The notes under the pieces are model-generated. The model was given only the letters and a program-made list of their open reading frames with translations, did no database searches and was not told the origin of the DNA. Positions 10,263 to 20,945 of a stretch of 21,583 nt of DNA are shown here, one piece after another. This DNA comes from Isoetes engelmannii (lineage: Eukaryota; Streptophyta; Lycopodiopsida; Isoetales; Isoetaceae), in NCBI GenBank assembly GCA_011763485.2, contig JAANSK020267049.1, positions 1 through 21,583 on the forward strand. Direction: 5' to 3'. Position 1 is the stretch's first letter. Every line of letters begins with the position of its first letter. Both the position numbers and the translations under genes were made by a program.

Positions 10263-10726
10263 TTCGTTACTAATCCTCAATACTATAGCACAAGAAAATT
10301 CTATAAAATGGAACTTTATTAATGGTTATAACGTGACACGGCATAGATATAATGAAATTTCCTGGCTAAAACAAGGCAAAATCTAATCTACATCTCGATG
10401 TATCTTGGTGGTACAAATCTATATCGAGGCTAGAAAATATTTATGCGAAGAAAACTTTAAGGTTTTGATAATCTAACAATGCAGGAGTTCCTTGATGCGG
10501 CATGAGTTTTTTGGTTTAGTCGTCACAGGTATACAAATACATGTTATTAGAGAAATTTGGGGAATGATATGTTATGAAATCATAAAAAAATGTTGTTGAC
10601 ACTGTAACTACTATGCATCAAGATCACAAACTATAGATAAACATACAAAATTTGTGTCTTCTAAAAATAAATATCTTCGAGCAAACATTTTCTGTGAGTT
10701 ATTTAGCTTTGTAGATGAACATATGT
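10263..10726. other. AT-rich intergenic DNA
   Basis: No gene or clear repeat was seen. A stray GGTACAAATCTATATCGAG at about 10411 may be a worn outlier of the preceding minisatellite. Confidence 0.35.
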
Positions 10727-10861
10727 CAATTGATAGGAGGGCATCAAGAAACCACTTAACCTTATGACCAATCCATCTAAGAAGGCCAATTCATTGCAAT
10801 TGATAGGAAGACATTAAGCAACCACTTGACCTTATCACCAATCCATCTAACAAGGCCAATT
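10727..10861. repeat. Two-copy tandem repeat, 70-bp unit
   Basis: CAATTGATAGGA begins at 10727 and again at 10797. Both copies contain AACCACTT, ACCTTAT, ACCAATCCATCTAA and AAGGCCAATT. Scattered substitutions make it older than a perfect duplication. Confidence 0.9.
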
Positions 10862-10991
10862 TTGACTAAACATAGTTATATTATAAGGGCATTCAATACA
10901 ATGTGCATGCATTATATAGTTCTGAACATACCCAATTATTTCTTCTTTTCTTGTACCTCGACATGGTATCGGAGTTAGTTTAAAAGGTTGG

Positions 10992-11033
10992 GACCTTAGA
11001 CAGCCATGTTGAGACCTTAGACAACCATGTTGA
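10992..11033. repeat. 21-bp tandem duplication
   Basis: GACCTTAGACA is followed by one variable base and then CCATGTTGA, twice head to tail (10992-11012 and 11013-11033), with a single difference. Confidence 0.9.
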
Positions 11034-11770
11034 TCCTCACACCTGTGGAAGGGAAGAGAAGAAAAATGCATGCCAGTTCTCGAGTGGCATTTACTAAATA
11101 TGGCTCTTTGAAGATCCTACATTGAAAAAGGATAAAATTGATATTACTCTTGCATAATCTAAATGGCGAAAAAACTACAATGGAAAAGTGAGAGCAAAAA
11201 ACCAAGGTGCTGCATACAAAGGGTTGCCCTCCGATGTCACAGAGAGGATGTTTGCATAAGGGCATAATGACTTCCTTCTAAATCTTCTATATGCATTTAT
11301 GCTAACTCTTCTATAAAAGGAAGGATTTGAAAGACCTAACATATTTACTAGTTGGAAGAAAAAGCACTCAGATACTCTACAAGAGAAAAACCCACATGCG
11401 GATCCGTTTTTTTTATTAAAGACTCTATTTGCCTTTCTAGATAGAAAATGTTGGCTTATAATTTTACTCTTAACTCCGAATCAGGATCTCTCAAGTGTGG
11501 TACAAGCTCAACGACTTTAAGGATATGACAAAAAGAATATTATCCACATTTTATGTCTGAACAAGATTTCACAATAAATTCAAGCGTGTTAGTTATACAT
11601 GTAATAGGTGTTGCTAAACATAATAATACACGTGAATGACCCAACTTCAGATTTGTAAGATCATGTAAGAAGCAAGTATGCTATGAATAGATCTCATAAC
11701 GAACTCTCATTATATGCCTTATTGACTTTAAGCTAGAAGAACATCACATTGGCGCATTTTTATAGCATCA

Positions 11771-12790
11771 ATGAGAAACTCCAACTTCTTCTTCCTCTTT
11801 ACAGTTATGATCACATTGCATGCATGTCATTCAGAAGGGTTGGAGAGCTATAGTCAATCATGGTTATCTGCGGGAGGAACTTGGTATGGTGATCCTCGAG
11901 GCTATGGAACAAATGGTGGGTAAATAGATCTTTTTATTTAGACGACGTTGTTCTTTGTGAATATGGGCCCATGTTCATGACTAGGTGGAGCATGCGGCTA
12001 TGGAGATTTAGCCCAATATGGATACAATGTGGTTGCGGCGAGTGATGCATTATTTAGAAATGGAGCAGGTTGTGGAGCATGCTATGAGGTAATTTATATA
12101 TGACTAAACTGCCAATAAAACAAACAAATGAATTTGAGATGGAAATATACAGGTGGTTTGCATAAAACATAGTGCATGCTCTCCTACATCAATCAAAGTG
12201 GTCATCACTGATGAATGTCCAAATGGATACCTTTGTGCCAACAATAAGACACACTTTGATATGGGAGGCAAAGCATTTGGTAATCTTGCATTTCCTGGTA
12301 AAGATGTTGAACTTCGAAATAGAGGAATCATTGACATCCAATACAAAAGGTGAGTAAAATGAATTATGTCATGAAATTCAAAAGTATTTAACAAAGTATA
12401 TCTATAGAGTTCCATGTAATAGAAGAGAAAATATTGCGATACAAATTGACTTAGCTAGCAACCCATATTGGCTTGCCTTTGTGGTGAAGTTTGTTGCTGG
12501 TCCAGGGAGTCTTAAATCAATTTTCATCCAAAAGGTAAGATATCAGTAAGATGTGTCTTATTTATGAAACATGCCGCTAACAACATTGCATTTAGGCTGG
12601 GTCAACTACATGGACAAGGATGTTACATAATTGGGGAGCAAGTTGGTATCACAATGGATTGCTTGAAGGTCCCTTATCGGTCCTATTCTTTTCAAGTATA
12701 GGCAACCAAGAAATAATAGCTACAAATTGTATTCCAAAGCGTTGGAAAGTAGGTGAACTGTATGATACAGGTGTACAATTCGAAACATAG
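11771..12790 (+). CDS. Beta-expansin (EXPB-type), 5 exons
   Basis: A secreted protein that loosens cell walls by disrupting polysaccharide contacts without known hydrolysis. Exons as read: 11771-11915, 11985-12088, 12153-12349, 12408-12534, 12596-12790, giving 255 aa, a normal expansin length. Residues 1-21 form a signal peptide with a Phe-rich core. The double-psi beta-barrel domain (about 35-150) shows [29 protein letters not shown] and HFD (117-119). The carbohydrate-binding domain (about 160-250) shows SNPYWLA, NWGASW and a C-terminal [19 protein letters not shown] and IDIQYKRVPC fit beta- better than alpha-expansins, and the alpha-type insertion is absent. Met replaces the usual Leu after HFD. 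NKT at 114-116 is a possible glycosylation site. Introns are only 58-69 bases. Exon 1 uses the GTGGGT donor at 11916; GTAAAT four bases on would break the frame. Confidence 0.9.
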
Positions 12791-13514
12791 ATGATGGTAA
12801 TGTGATTCCATAAGGTTTCAAATATGACGATTACTAACTCCATTTGACCATATCCTGCAATCATTCAGCATAAAGAGTTATTCAAATCTACAATTTTTTG
12901 CATGTGGCTCTTTCATGGCCAGGAAATATTAAAATATGATTTGTTTGATATTTGGTGACATGATGTGCCACAAACTTGTGATGAGATTTTTTTTTTTTTC
13001 CATCTCGTTAATGTGCCTTCTCGTCTAGGAATTTAGCTTTCCATTTTAGGAAGCCTATAAAGACTATATGGATATTAAGGCAACTATCTTCTACCTTCAA
13101 AAAAAAAAAAATGCTACAAAAGATTTGAACTAAGAAAAAGAAATGAAAAAGATAACGCCTATCCTCAAGAGCAAATTGAAATGACACAACAATAATGACA
13201 ATATGATGATATTGTTGCAACTTATTGGATAAAAATAATATCAAGGGAACAACGATCATGTCGATGATTTAAAATGATGGGTATATTCAGTTTTAACAAA
13301 TTTGTATTTGCCCATATGATTTCATTCTTACAGCATGCATACAAGGCCCTCAAGACAACCCTGATTGGCTATTTACCCTTTTTTAGTTTTATCTCGATGT
13401 GTTCCAAAAAAACGCACAACCGACAGCGTATATTTAATACTACAATAATTCCAATATAAAATTTTAGCATATACTGTTTTTTAGTACGATAAAAAACATT
13501 CAATTCAATATTGT
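12791..13514. other. Expansin 3' flank, AT-rich
   Basis: No gene was recognised. A T-run near 12987-13000 and an A-run near 13099-13110 are present. No clear AATAAA follows the expansin stop closely. Confidence 0.4.
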
Positions 13515-14512
13515 TTATCCTGGAAGTTCTTGCTGCCATAAGGACTTGAGTCAAGTGGGTGGTCTGGTGCTGCAGTGCGGGAAGCTGCAGTATTTCTGTC
13601 AGGTCCTGCTCGACAATCTGGGCATGCTCTCCTCCCGATCATAGTCTAGGCGCAGTGGGGGTAACAGAGGCGCCGAGGTAATGAGTGTTCGGGTGACCTG
13701 TAAGACTATCCTTAGGAGAAGGTGCTAGTGATCGGAGTCAACTTCCTCATCCCGACTTGTTGTTCCAATGCCAAAATGTGTAAGGAGGTGTAGATGATGC
13801 TCCTCCATGAGCACATAATCAACCACATTGTGTCCGCCCCCGTGGTTCTCCTGTCGGCAAGTGTACCGGCTGGAGGATGGCCACTGTGCCATTCCATTGC
13901 AGATCAGCAGGTGAAAAATGCTACAGAGAATGAGAAACTGCTTGTCATATCGTGTGACATGAGTGTCTTCTGATTCCCTTGGACAAGTCGCCTCGGTCGG
14001 GTTTAACTGCAACACATCCGCGGCAAGTGGTCAACCTAGTCACCTGCTCTGTTTCGTCCGGGCATTGAAGTCCCCAAGTAACATGAGTTTCCCCAGCTGC
14101 TTATGCTTATGTATGTCAACATATAGATCGACATAGGGTTCCAACCTGTCCACATCCACGTGAGTGCTATAAAAGTTTCTTTTAGCGTGTGGGAAATAAC
14201 ATCCCGCCACAAAGAGAGGGGTGCCATCATTATGTTGTATTCGCACCCACAGGTAGTGATTGTGCCTGTCTACTGCATGTAGGAAGACTAGCTGCCCCAG
14301 GATGGTGCAGTAGTCGCAGGCAACACCCCATGCCCCCGCTTTCCTATGCACACGTTGAATACTGAGACATGCATATAGCCAGGGAGGTCTGGCAGTCTAT
14401 GCCCATCATGCTCCCAAGTTTCCATGAGGAAGATGATGACTACATCCTTCGCAATGGAGTTCAAGCTCTGGCCTTTTTGCCAAGGAAAACCTCGACAATT
14501 CCAGGATACCAT
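13515..14512 (-). pseudogene. LINE ORF2 5' end: APE-type endonuclease, disrupted
   Basis: The frame opens with MVSWNCRG at 14512, the typical start of plant LINE ORF2. It continues with VVIIFLMETW, then in a shifted frame LFVAGCYFPH and the catalytic-site motif LLGDFNARTK. After two in-frame stops near 14040-14029 it continues with LLICNGMAQWPSS, HNVVDYVLM and DSDH (stop at 13725-13727). These match the order N-R-G / E-T / GDFN / NG / DYV / SDH of APE-type endonucleases, which nick target DNA for target-primed reverse transcription. The reverse transcriptase and Cys-rich tail are missing. One frameshift and at least three stops make it inactive. Confidence 0.8.
13940..14030. repeat. LINE-internal ~90-bp repeat, copy 1 (native position in endonuclease)
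   Basis: This copy is ~97% identical to 15791-15880, with two substitutions and one single-base indel. Here it forms part of the endonuclease between GDFNART and LLICNG. The minus strand encodes PLAADVLQLNPTEATCPRES and the following SEDTHVTRY. Confidence 0.92.
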
Positions 14513-14527
14513 CTTGATGCATATTTC

Positions 14528-15892
14528 CTATTTATCTGCGCTCGAAACTTGAGCAGGAGCAGACTGTGTGGCATGAGTAGCCTCAGGAGCCATGGCAGCC
14601 CCTGTAGGCTCAGCGGAGCGGCAGTGTGACAGTAGCCCTTGCAGCATCCTTGTTGCGGTCGATGCCCCTAACACGATCAAGTTCTCGCCTACGGGCCTCC
14701 TGTTGTGTGGACGACCAATATACAGGGAAGTGCCTTTCAGCTGCGAACTCTGCCTTAAAATTGTGTCCCGTATCGTCATGTCTACATTTGTGAACGTGAC
14801 TACCCGTGGCCGACCTGGACGCCGTATTCCATGACGACTTGCTCTTGCAATGTGCACCAGACCCAGTCCTTGAAACTCCATGCGTGAGATGATCTCTGTC
14901 TGGAGGGCTTGGGCAAGTCTTCTCCCGCTTCTTCTGAGAGTCAGTGCACCACCACATTGTGGCACCTCTGTCTGCGCCCTGGGTCCTGGGTTTCTCTGCC
15001 CTCCCGAGCCATGTTGGTGGGATTCGCCTGTGTGTGGGGAGGCATGGGCGGGGCCTCTGCTGGGTCCCAGGACTCTGCTGGATCACATGAGGTGGAACAG
15101 TCTTCATCCTTTGCACCTAGGAATTGAGTTCCTGTAGGTGTTTGCCGTGTTTCTTCAGGATGCTCTCACAATGTTTCAACAAGGCATGGGTTTCTGCATG
15201 GAGGCCCTTTCCCTGCAAAGCAACTGGGGCTTGGAGGTCATGCACCTCTATGTCTTTCCCTGCCAGCCTACGATCCAAGGCTTGGAGTGTGGAGGCCACT
15301 TCCACGTTCCTAGTAGAGGCATCTTCTGCCGATAGCCTCGAACCTGGAGAGTTTTCACCTGTTCAAGCTCCGTGTTTAGTTGGGCCAGGGTTGCCCAAAT
15401 CTCCTGTTCAAAGCCCTGTCTAGTCTGAAGCATGGCCTCCATACGGGAGGAGAGGGCATCTATAGATGTCTGAAGGGCATCAAGTCTTACTCGATCATGG
15501 TGCTTGTCAGAGTGCGCTAACTCAAGCCCCGCTTCGCCGTGTTGCACTCGGGCATCTAAGCTAGAGAACCGGTTTTTGCTATCCCCTGTTTCTTCTGCTT
15601 TGATGCGGAGGTTCGGAGCTGCTGGATCTCTACTGCCATACTTTCAACTCGAGTAGTGTTGCCTTCTGCTATCCTCCGGACATCTTGCCAGGATCATCGG
15701 GTGTCTGGGCTGGCGAACCTGGGGGGCATGTCCGGTTCGCTGCCAGAATACCGTGTCTGTCATATGCTTGGCGGAGCGAGCACGATATGAGCTTGCATAT
15801 CGTGTGACATGAGTGTCTTCTGATTCCCTTGGACAAGTCGCCTCGGTCGAGTTTAACTGCAACAGATCCGCGGCAAGTGGGTCATAATGCAT
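14528..15892 (-). pseudogene. Decayed LINE ORF1 (coiled coil plus RRM-like domain)
   Basis: No single frame covers it. The N-terminal part in one frame gives MPPRFASPDTR and then VESMAVEIQQLR. A second frame (15547-15248) gives a heptad-rich stretch including DALQTSIDALSSRMEAML and LAQLNTELEQVKTL. A third (15305-15117) continues the helical region with LQALDRRLAGKDIEVHDL. After a hydrophilic linker, the frame at 14965-14528 shows GRPRVVTFTNVDM, DTILRQSSQLKGT and SLYI, the RRM-like signature of L1 ORF1. At least three frame changes and several stops separate these parts, so no functional protein is expected. The most upstream ~30 residues derive from a duplicated piece of the endonuclease. Confidence 0.75.
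15791..15880. repeat. LINE-internal ~90-bp repeat, copy 2 (displaced, upstream of ORF1)
   Basis: This near-identical copy of 13940-14030 lies at the 5' end of the broken LINE. Its inner boundary sits on a perfect 9-bp inverted repeat: CACGATATG (15781-15789) and CATATCGTG (15796-15804). Confidence 0.9.
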
Positions 15893-16219
15893 AATACGGC
15901 CAAGGTACTAGGACTGCCACAATTCACATGCAACAGTCGCCTCCAGCGGGCCCTGTTTTAGCTTGTGGTAATTGAAGATGTTCTGTGATGGTGGGCGTAA
16001 AAGGGCGAGGCATTTTACATGACGGCGATGGCTTCGATGTTGCATGTAAACCCAGCCCAAAGGGAAAGGAAGAAGTGCAACCCAAAAAACCATCTAATTG
16101 AATTGAAAATGGAAGTCTCTTTAACATGAAAAAGGAGGGGGAGACATTTGACTTAAAGCTGAAGGTTTGGAGGGAAGGATGAAAGCCCTTCAATTCATTT
16201 TTGTTTTAGGGCTTGGGCA
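15893..16219 (+). promoter_or_regulatory. FLD proximal promoter / 5' UTR space
   Basis: Only 327 bases separate the LINE debris from the FLD start codon, so this stretch must hold the 5' UTR and any core promoter not supplied by the LINE itself. No convincing TATA box was found; TATA-less promoters are common for housekeeping chromatin genes. Confidence 0.3.
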
Positions 16220-19200
16220 ATGGCAAGCTCGGAGATGGAGGTCGAGGAGGCGCCCATACCCCTCAATTCGGCTTCCGACACTCTAGCTGTGAGCGGTGAA
16301 GCTGCAGCTGCCGCCTCCTCTGCCTTTGCTGAAATAAAGCGCAAAAAGAAGAAACGGGAAGCCCTTGCTGCCATGGAAGAAGCTGTTGGTGAAGCTGGGC
16401 GATTGTCAGGACGTGGCAAAAGCATGCGAGCTCTTAGACAACAGGTTAGAAACATGAGCTATGACGAAAATTTGATGGATGCAATGATAGAACAGCGCTT
16501 AGGAGGGAATGCTGCATCGTCTTCTGTAAAAGGTCGCAAGAAAAAAACGATGGATATGGAGAAGGAAGTGGATGTAGAGGCCATGATCGCAGCTGCAATT
16601 GGGTTTCCTAGCGAATTTCTGACAGAGGAGGAAATTGAGGCTGGTGTGGTGTCTAATGTAGGTGGTGAAGAGCAGGCTAATTATATTGTAATTAGGAATT
16701 GCATTCTAGCTAGGTGGAGAGAGAATGTGGATGTTTGGCTGGATGAAGACAGTGTGATGGAGTCAATTCGAAGTCAACACAAGAACATAGTGAGATCTGC
16801 TTTTAAGTTTTTGTTGTCCTATGGGTACATTAACTTTGGAGTAGCCCCTACAGTTAAGGCTGCAATCCCACCTGAAGCAACAAAGTCTTCCGTGGTGATA
16901 GTTGGGGCAGGATTGGCAGGGCTTGCTGCTGCAAGACAATTGCTAGCATTTGGGCACAAGGTGGTAATTGTGGAAGGTAGGCAGAGGCCCGGGGGTCGTG
17001 TATACACAAAGAAAATGGAAGGAGGGGGTCAGATTGCAGCTGCAGATTTGGGAGGTAGTGTCGTGACTGGAATCCATGGGAATCCATTGGGAGTTTTGGC
17101 ACGGCAGATTGGATTCCCTCTTCACAAAATCCGGGAAAAATGTCCACTTTACCAACCCAGTGGTGCGGTTGTTAGCGAGGATGTGGATTTGAAGGTGGAA
17201 ACACAGTTCAATAAGCTTTTGGATATGGCAAGCAAGCTGAGAGAGGAGATGGAAAATGTCGCAGATAGCATCGCCCTAGGCACAACCCTTGAAACCCTCA
17301 GGGAGCAGCAAGGTGTTGCCCTTGTTCCTGAAGAAAGGCAGCTTTATGATTGGCATCTTGCCAATCTTGAATATGCAAATGCCGGATTGCTTTCCAATCT
17401 CTCCCTCGCATTTTGGGACCAAGATGACCCATATGAAATGGGTGGAGATCATTGCTTTGTCCCTGGTGGGAATGTTAGGTTGGTTTCAGCTTTGGCAGAA
17501 GATATTCCTATTTTCTATGGGAAAACTGTTCATACCATAAAATATGGAAGTGGTGGTGTGCAGGTTATTACAGCAGACCAGGTATTTGAAGGAGATATGG
17601 TGTTGTGTACAGTTCCTCTTGGAGTTTTGAAGCGTAGAGCTGTAACCTTTGAGCCAGAACTACCACAAAGAAAGCTTGAAGCAATTAATAGACTGGGATT
17701 TGGACTGCTCAATAAGGTTGCTATGTTATTTCCATATGTGTTCTGGGGTCCAGAATTAGACACCTTTGGGCGGTTGGCTGACAGCCCACCCAGAAGGGGG
17801 GAGTTTTTCCTCTTTTATAGTTATGCTGCAGTATCTGGAGGTCCACTTCTAATTGCTCTTGTGGCTGGTGAAGCTGCTATAAACTTTGAGAAGATGCCAC
17901 CTCTGGAGGCAATCCAGCGTGTCTTATCTGTTTTGCGAGGTATTCATCTATCAGTTCCTTTTAAGTTTCATCTGTCCTTGAAACATGAGGTTCACAGCTT
18001 AGAATTGGCTCATTAACCTTTGTCTGTTGTTCTGCAGCAATTTATCAACCAAAAGGAATATCTGTTCCCGACCCCATTCAAACTGTGTGTACACGATGGG
18101 GTAGTGATCCTCTTTGTTATGGATCATATTCTAATGTTGCAGTTGGTGCATCTGGAGATGATTACGACATCTTGGCAGAAAGTGTAGGTGATAATCTCTT
18201 TTTTGCAGGCGAGGCAACTAGTCGTCGTTATCCTGCAACCATGCATGGTGCCTTTTTGAGTGGATTGAGGGAAGCTGGTAACATAGCGGCGCAAGCAGCA
18301 ACAAAAATGGCACCACCCAAGCTTCCAAAAGACGTGCATTCATATGCAGCTGTTTTAGCAGATATTTTTCGTGAGCCAGATTTGGAGTTTGGCAACTTCT
18401 CAGTTCTATTTGATCCTCAATCTCAGGATCCCCAATCATATGCCTTGTTGAGACTCTTAATTGGTGGGAATGCTAAGCGAAAGCCAGCTGAAAACAATTC
18501 CACAGATCAACAGAAAGAGCAGTTCCAGCCGAAACAGCAACAGTTACATCTTTATACGCTCATCACCCGTCAACAGGCTAATGATTTGAGAGAAGTAAGG
18601 GGTGGAGATAAAGTTAGACTAGCTCATTTGTGTGAAAAATATGGTGTCAAACTTGTTGGAAGAAGAGGTTTGGGTATCCAGGGTGATGCTGTAATTGCTG
18701 CAGTCAAATGGACACGGTCTCTAAAACGTTCTGCTGCATTAGCTGGGTCACCTGTTTTAGGAGTGAAGGCAACAAAAGCAGTTTCAGTTTCAGTTTCAGG
18801 ATCTCAAAATCTTCTTGTAACAGGTTCAATCTTCTGTCTTATACACAATACTGTAAATTTGTTTGAATGTTTGCCTAGATCATTTCATGTTGTACAACTT
18901 TATTAAATAAGGAACTGCGCAGGGCAGCCTACTAACTGAATTGTGCGTAATAATTTTACAGCCTCCGAAACATCAAGTCCTACAATTGATTCCATGAAAG
19001 ATGCGTCCAGAAGCACACGGCCAAAACATAATGAAGTTTCCAGAGGTAAGCATTTTGAACCGGAAGTTTTGTTTTGAAGATGGCGACGTTCCTAATTCTA
19101 GTAAATTATCGAAAAAGATAACACCAAGAATATCTGACAATTAATCTTTCTGTGCATACAAATTTTAATATTTTTCAGGTCTGGTTGATTGTCTGATTTT

Positions 19201-19884
19201 GGATTGAGATATATGAGCATGAGTCTAGTTAGGAAGCAATCACTATGCTAGTAATTAGGGATGTTATGGCTTAGCCAGATATGGTACCTAGATTATCTTT
19301 GTTTCATCTCATTCGCTGGAAGTGCTGAGAAGATAGGCAGATTTTATACATATGGTGTTACAATCTTGTTCAGTAGCAAATTATAGGCATGCGCATGTTT
19401 CCAACTGCTCAAGTATGCAAACTTGCATGTAAAGTCCTTTTATTTTCTCGTATCATAGTAGGAATGTTAAGTAAAAGAATAGAATAGATTAGAATAGAAT
19501 AGCATAACTTTTATTGTCCACGGAGCCAATTGGTATGGGACCGGGTAAGAATGATATGTTATTAGTATTCTAACGCCTGACATTAAAGCACAAAGCTTTT
19601 ATGTTTTTATACATATTTGTATCGGAAAGATTGTCATCTTGGAAGTTTTGCGTGCAGAAACTAAAGAGAGTAGTGACGACAAAAGTTCAGTTTCACATGG
19701 ATCAAAACACAGATCTATTTCGAAAGAAGATAGGCTAAAACACGGCTGTATTGGGATAGATGCTCGAGGCAATGCAAATTGGTCACTCATGAAAAAATGC
19801 AATTGCATATTTTGCTTGCATCGCAAGCAAGAATTGGAAAAGAAGGTACCTGATGAAAAGAAGGTAGTTGAGGAAGCATCTTGA
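16220..19884 (+). CDS. FLD: FLOWERING LOCUS D-like histone demethylase (SWIRM + amine oxidase), 4 exons
   Basis: An LSD1-family nuclear flavoprotein; in Arabidopsis FLD acts in the autonomous flowering pathway, silencing FLC. Exons as read: 16220-17939, 18038-18823, 18962-19045, 19658-19884, total 938 aa. Residues 40-46 (KRKKKKR) may be a nuclear signal. The SWIRM domain is about 117-210. The FAD Rossmann motif [16 protein letters not shown] starts at 225, with PGGRVY at 257. Lys499 in [10 protein letters not shown] matches the catalytic-site Lys661 of human LSD1. VCTRWGSDP and FAGEAT (629-634) close the FAD/substrate site. As in other plant homologues, no long tower insertion is present. After the oxidase, [20 protein letters not shown] and [11 protein letters not shown] mark FLD rather than LDL1/LDL2. 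The last exon ends in a Lys-rich tail with CNCIFC. Failing to splice intron 2 would end the protein at 18904. Expression is not testable here. Confidence 0.9.
18781..18799 (+). repeat. Hexanucleotide run inside FLD exon 2
   Basis: GTTTCA repeats three times in frame and encodes Val-Ser pairs in the weakly conserved region after the FLD signature. Because the unit is a multiple of three, length variation here would keep the frame. Confidence 0.8.
19476..19502. repeat. AGAAT-type microsatellite in FLD intron 3
   Basis: Repeated AGAATAG units with one interruption lie in the 612-base third intron of FLD (19046-19657). Confidence 0.75.
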
Positions 19885-20362
19885 TGGGAATATCTGATGT
19901 ATAATAGTAAATTGTATTTTCTTTTTTCAAATATTTTAGGACATGCTGCAGTGGCTTATTTGTATTATTTTAGAAGCTTTTTTTCTTACACACTTGTAAG
20001 AATCAATATTTAAGGCTGGGAATAAGGCATAGGCCAATTGTAAACGTGTTGGAAGAACTTCCCAACTTAGTTTTAATAGAATACAATGGATTTTTTTTCT
20101 CTTGTTTAACTTTGAATGAGTTCTTTAGAATGTTGGTGTTTTGTTTCAAGTGAAAATTTTCAAATTTGGTTTTGAACATATCTAAGGTAGAAGCTATTTC
20201 ACGCCAACTATTACACTTCACGCAAGAGGCACAAATAAGTGCAGCAACTTTACCAAGAAATAAAAAAGACATAGAGAGCTTATTGAGACGAGAATAAACA
20301 AGGCGTTGTCACACGTAGGTTGCCCTCATGAATCATAGCTTGTCAACCCTCCTAGTTAATCA
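19885..20362. other. FLD 3' UTR and downstream flank
   Basis: T-rich and A-rich tracts typical of plant 3' ends follow the stop; GAATAAGG near 20020 and AATAGAA near 20075 are the nearest weak poly(A)-like motifs. No further gene was seen. A minus-strand frame at 20003-20272 has no recognisable domain. Confidence 0.4.
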
Positions 20363-20474
20363 TCACTTCATCCCATTGGTAGTTTTAGACTAACAAGCAA
20401 AAGAAAGTCCAATTTGAATCATTTCACCCCATTGGTAATTTTAGAGTAACAAACAAATGGAAGTTTAATTTGAC
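20363..20474. repeat. Two-copy tandem repeat, 56-bp unit
   Basis: Copies at 20363-20417 and 20419-20474 share TTCA, CCCATTGGTA, TTTTAGA and TAACAA and end in AATTTGA, with about eight differences. Confidence 0.88.
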
Positions 20475-20945
20475 CTGAAAGTCCATGGCGGCACGACTAT
20501 AGCGCCCTTAGCATCGGCTTCAATCCAAGCACATATTTGATTAGATTATGTAAATATTGCGGGGATTTGAACTGACAGTAGCTTCTACAAGAATCTTCTA
20601 CAGTTTTTGGAGTTTTGCCTTTGTTTTTATATGTTTGCATGTGGCAGCATGATGTTCTTGAAGCCCCGCGTGAATTTTTAGTAGCTTGATCCCTGTCTTA
20701 TGTCCCATGGGCTTTCCGGCGTGTTTCTGCTTGGATGGGCCTTTCATAGTAGCATCCTTGCATTCTGCTTGGCCTCCTGGCTTTGGTGCAGAGCAGGACC
20801 GACTTAGTTAAGTTGTTCTTTGGATTTTTTTTAAAGCGTTTTTGTGGGATGCTGGCTTAGCTGGGTCGTTTTCTATTTCATTTTATCATGCTTGTTTTCT
20901 GTTGAAGCATATTGTGCAGGATGGTTTGAATTCAGTGTACAAGAA
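20475..20945. other. Intergenic stretch, no gene recognised
   Basis: No long frame, domain motif or clear repeat was found. T-rich tracts near 20825 are the only compositional feature. Confidence 0.35.

Larger units (their letters stand above)
13515..15892 (-). mobile_element. Broken L1-type LINE: ORF1 plus endonuclease, no reverse transcriptase
   Basis: Read on the minus strand, the element runs from about 15892 to 13515. It holds a coiled-coil/RRM ORF1 (15892-14528), a 15-base gap, then an ORF2 start with an APE-type endonuclease (14512 to about 13725) and a short post-endonuclease linker. It stops before the reverse transcriptase domain. The segment is distinctly GC-richer than its flanks. 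Its ORF1 differs from that of the LINE at the left edge, so the two appear to be different subfamilies. No poly(A) tail or target-site duplication could be identified. End positions are approximate. Confidence 0.8.

Noticed and set aside
18085-18906. Separate gene starting at an internal ATG at 18085
   Set aside because: This is exon 2 of FLD. Splicing 17939 to 18038 keeps the frame and completes the amine oxidase domain.
20550-20585. tRNA-like T-loop (GTTCAAATCC) on the minus strand
   Set aside because: The flanking bases do not pair as a T-stem, and no acceptor or anticodon arms could be placed.
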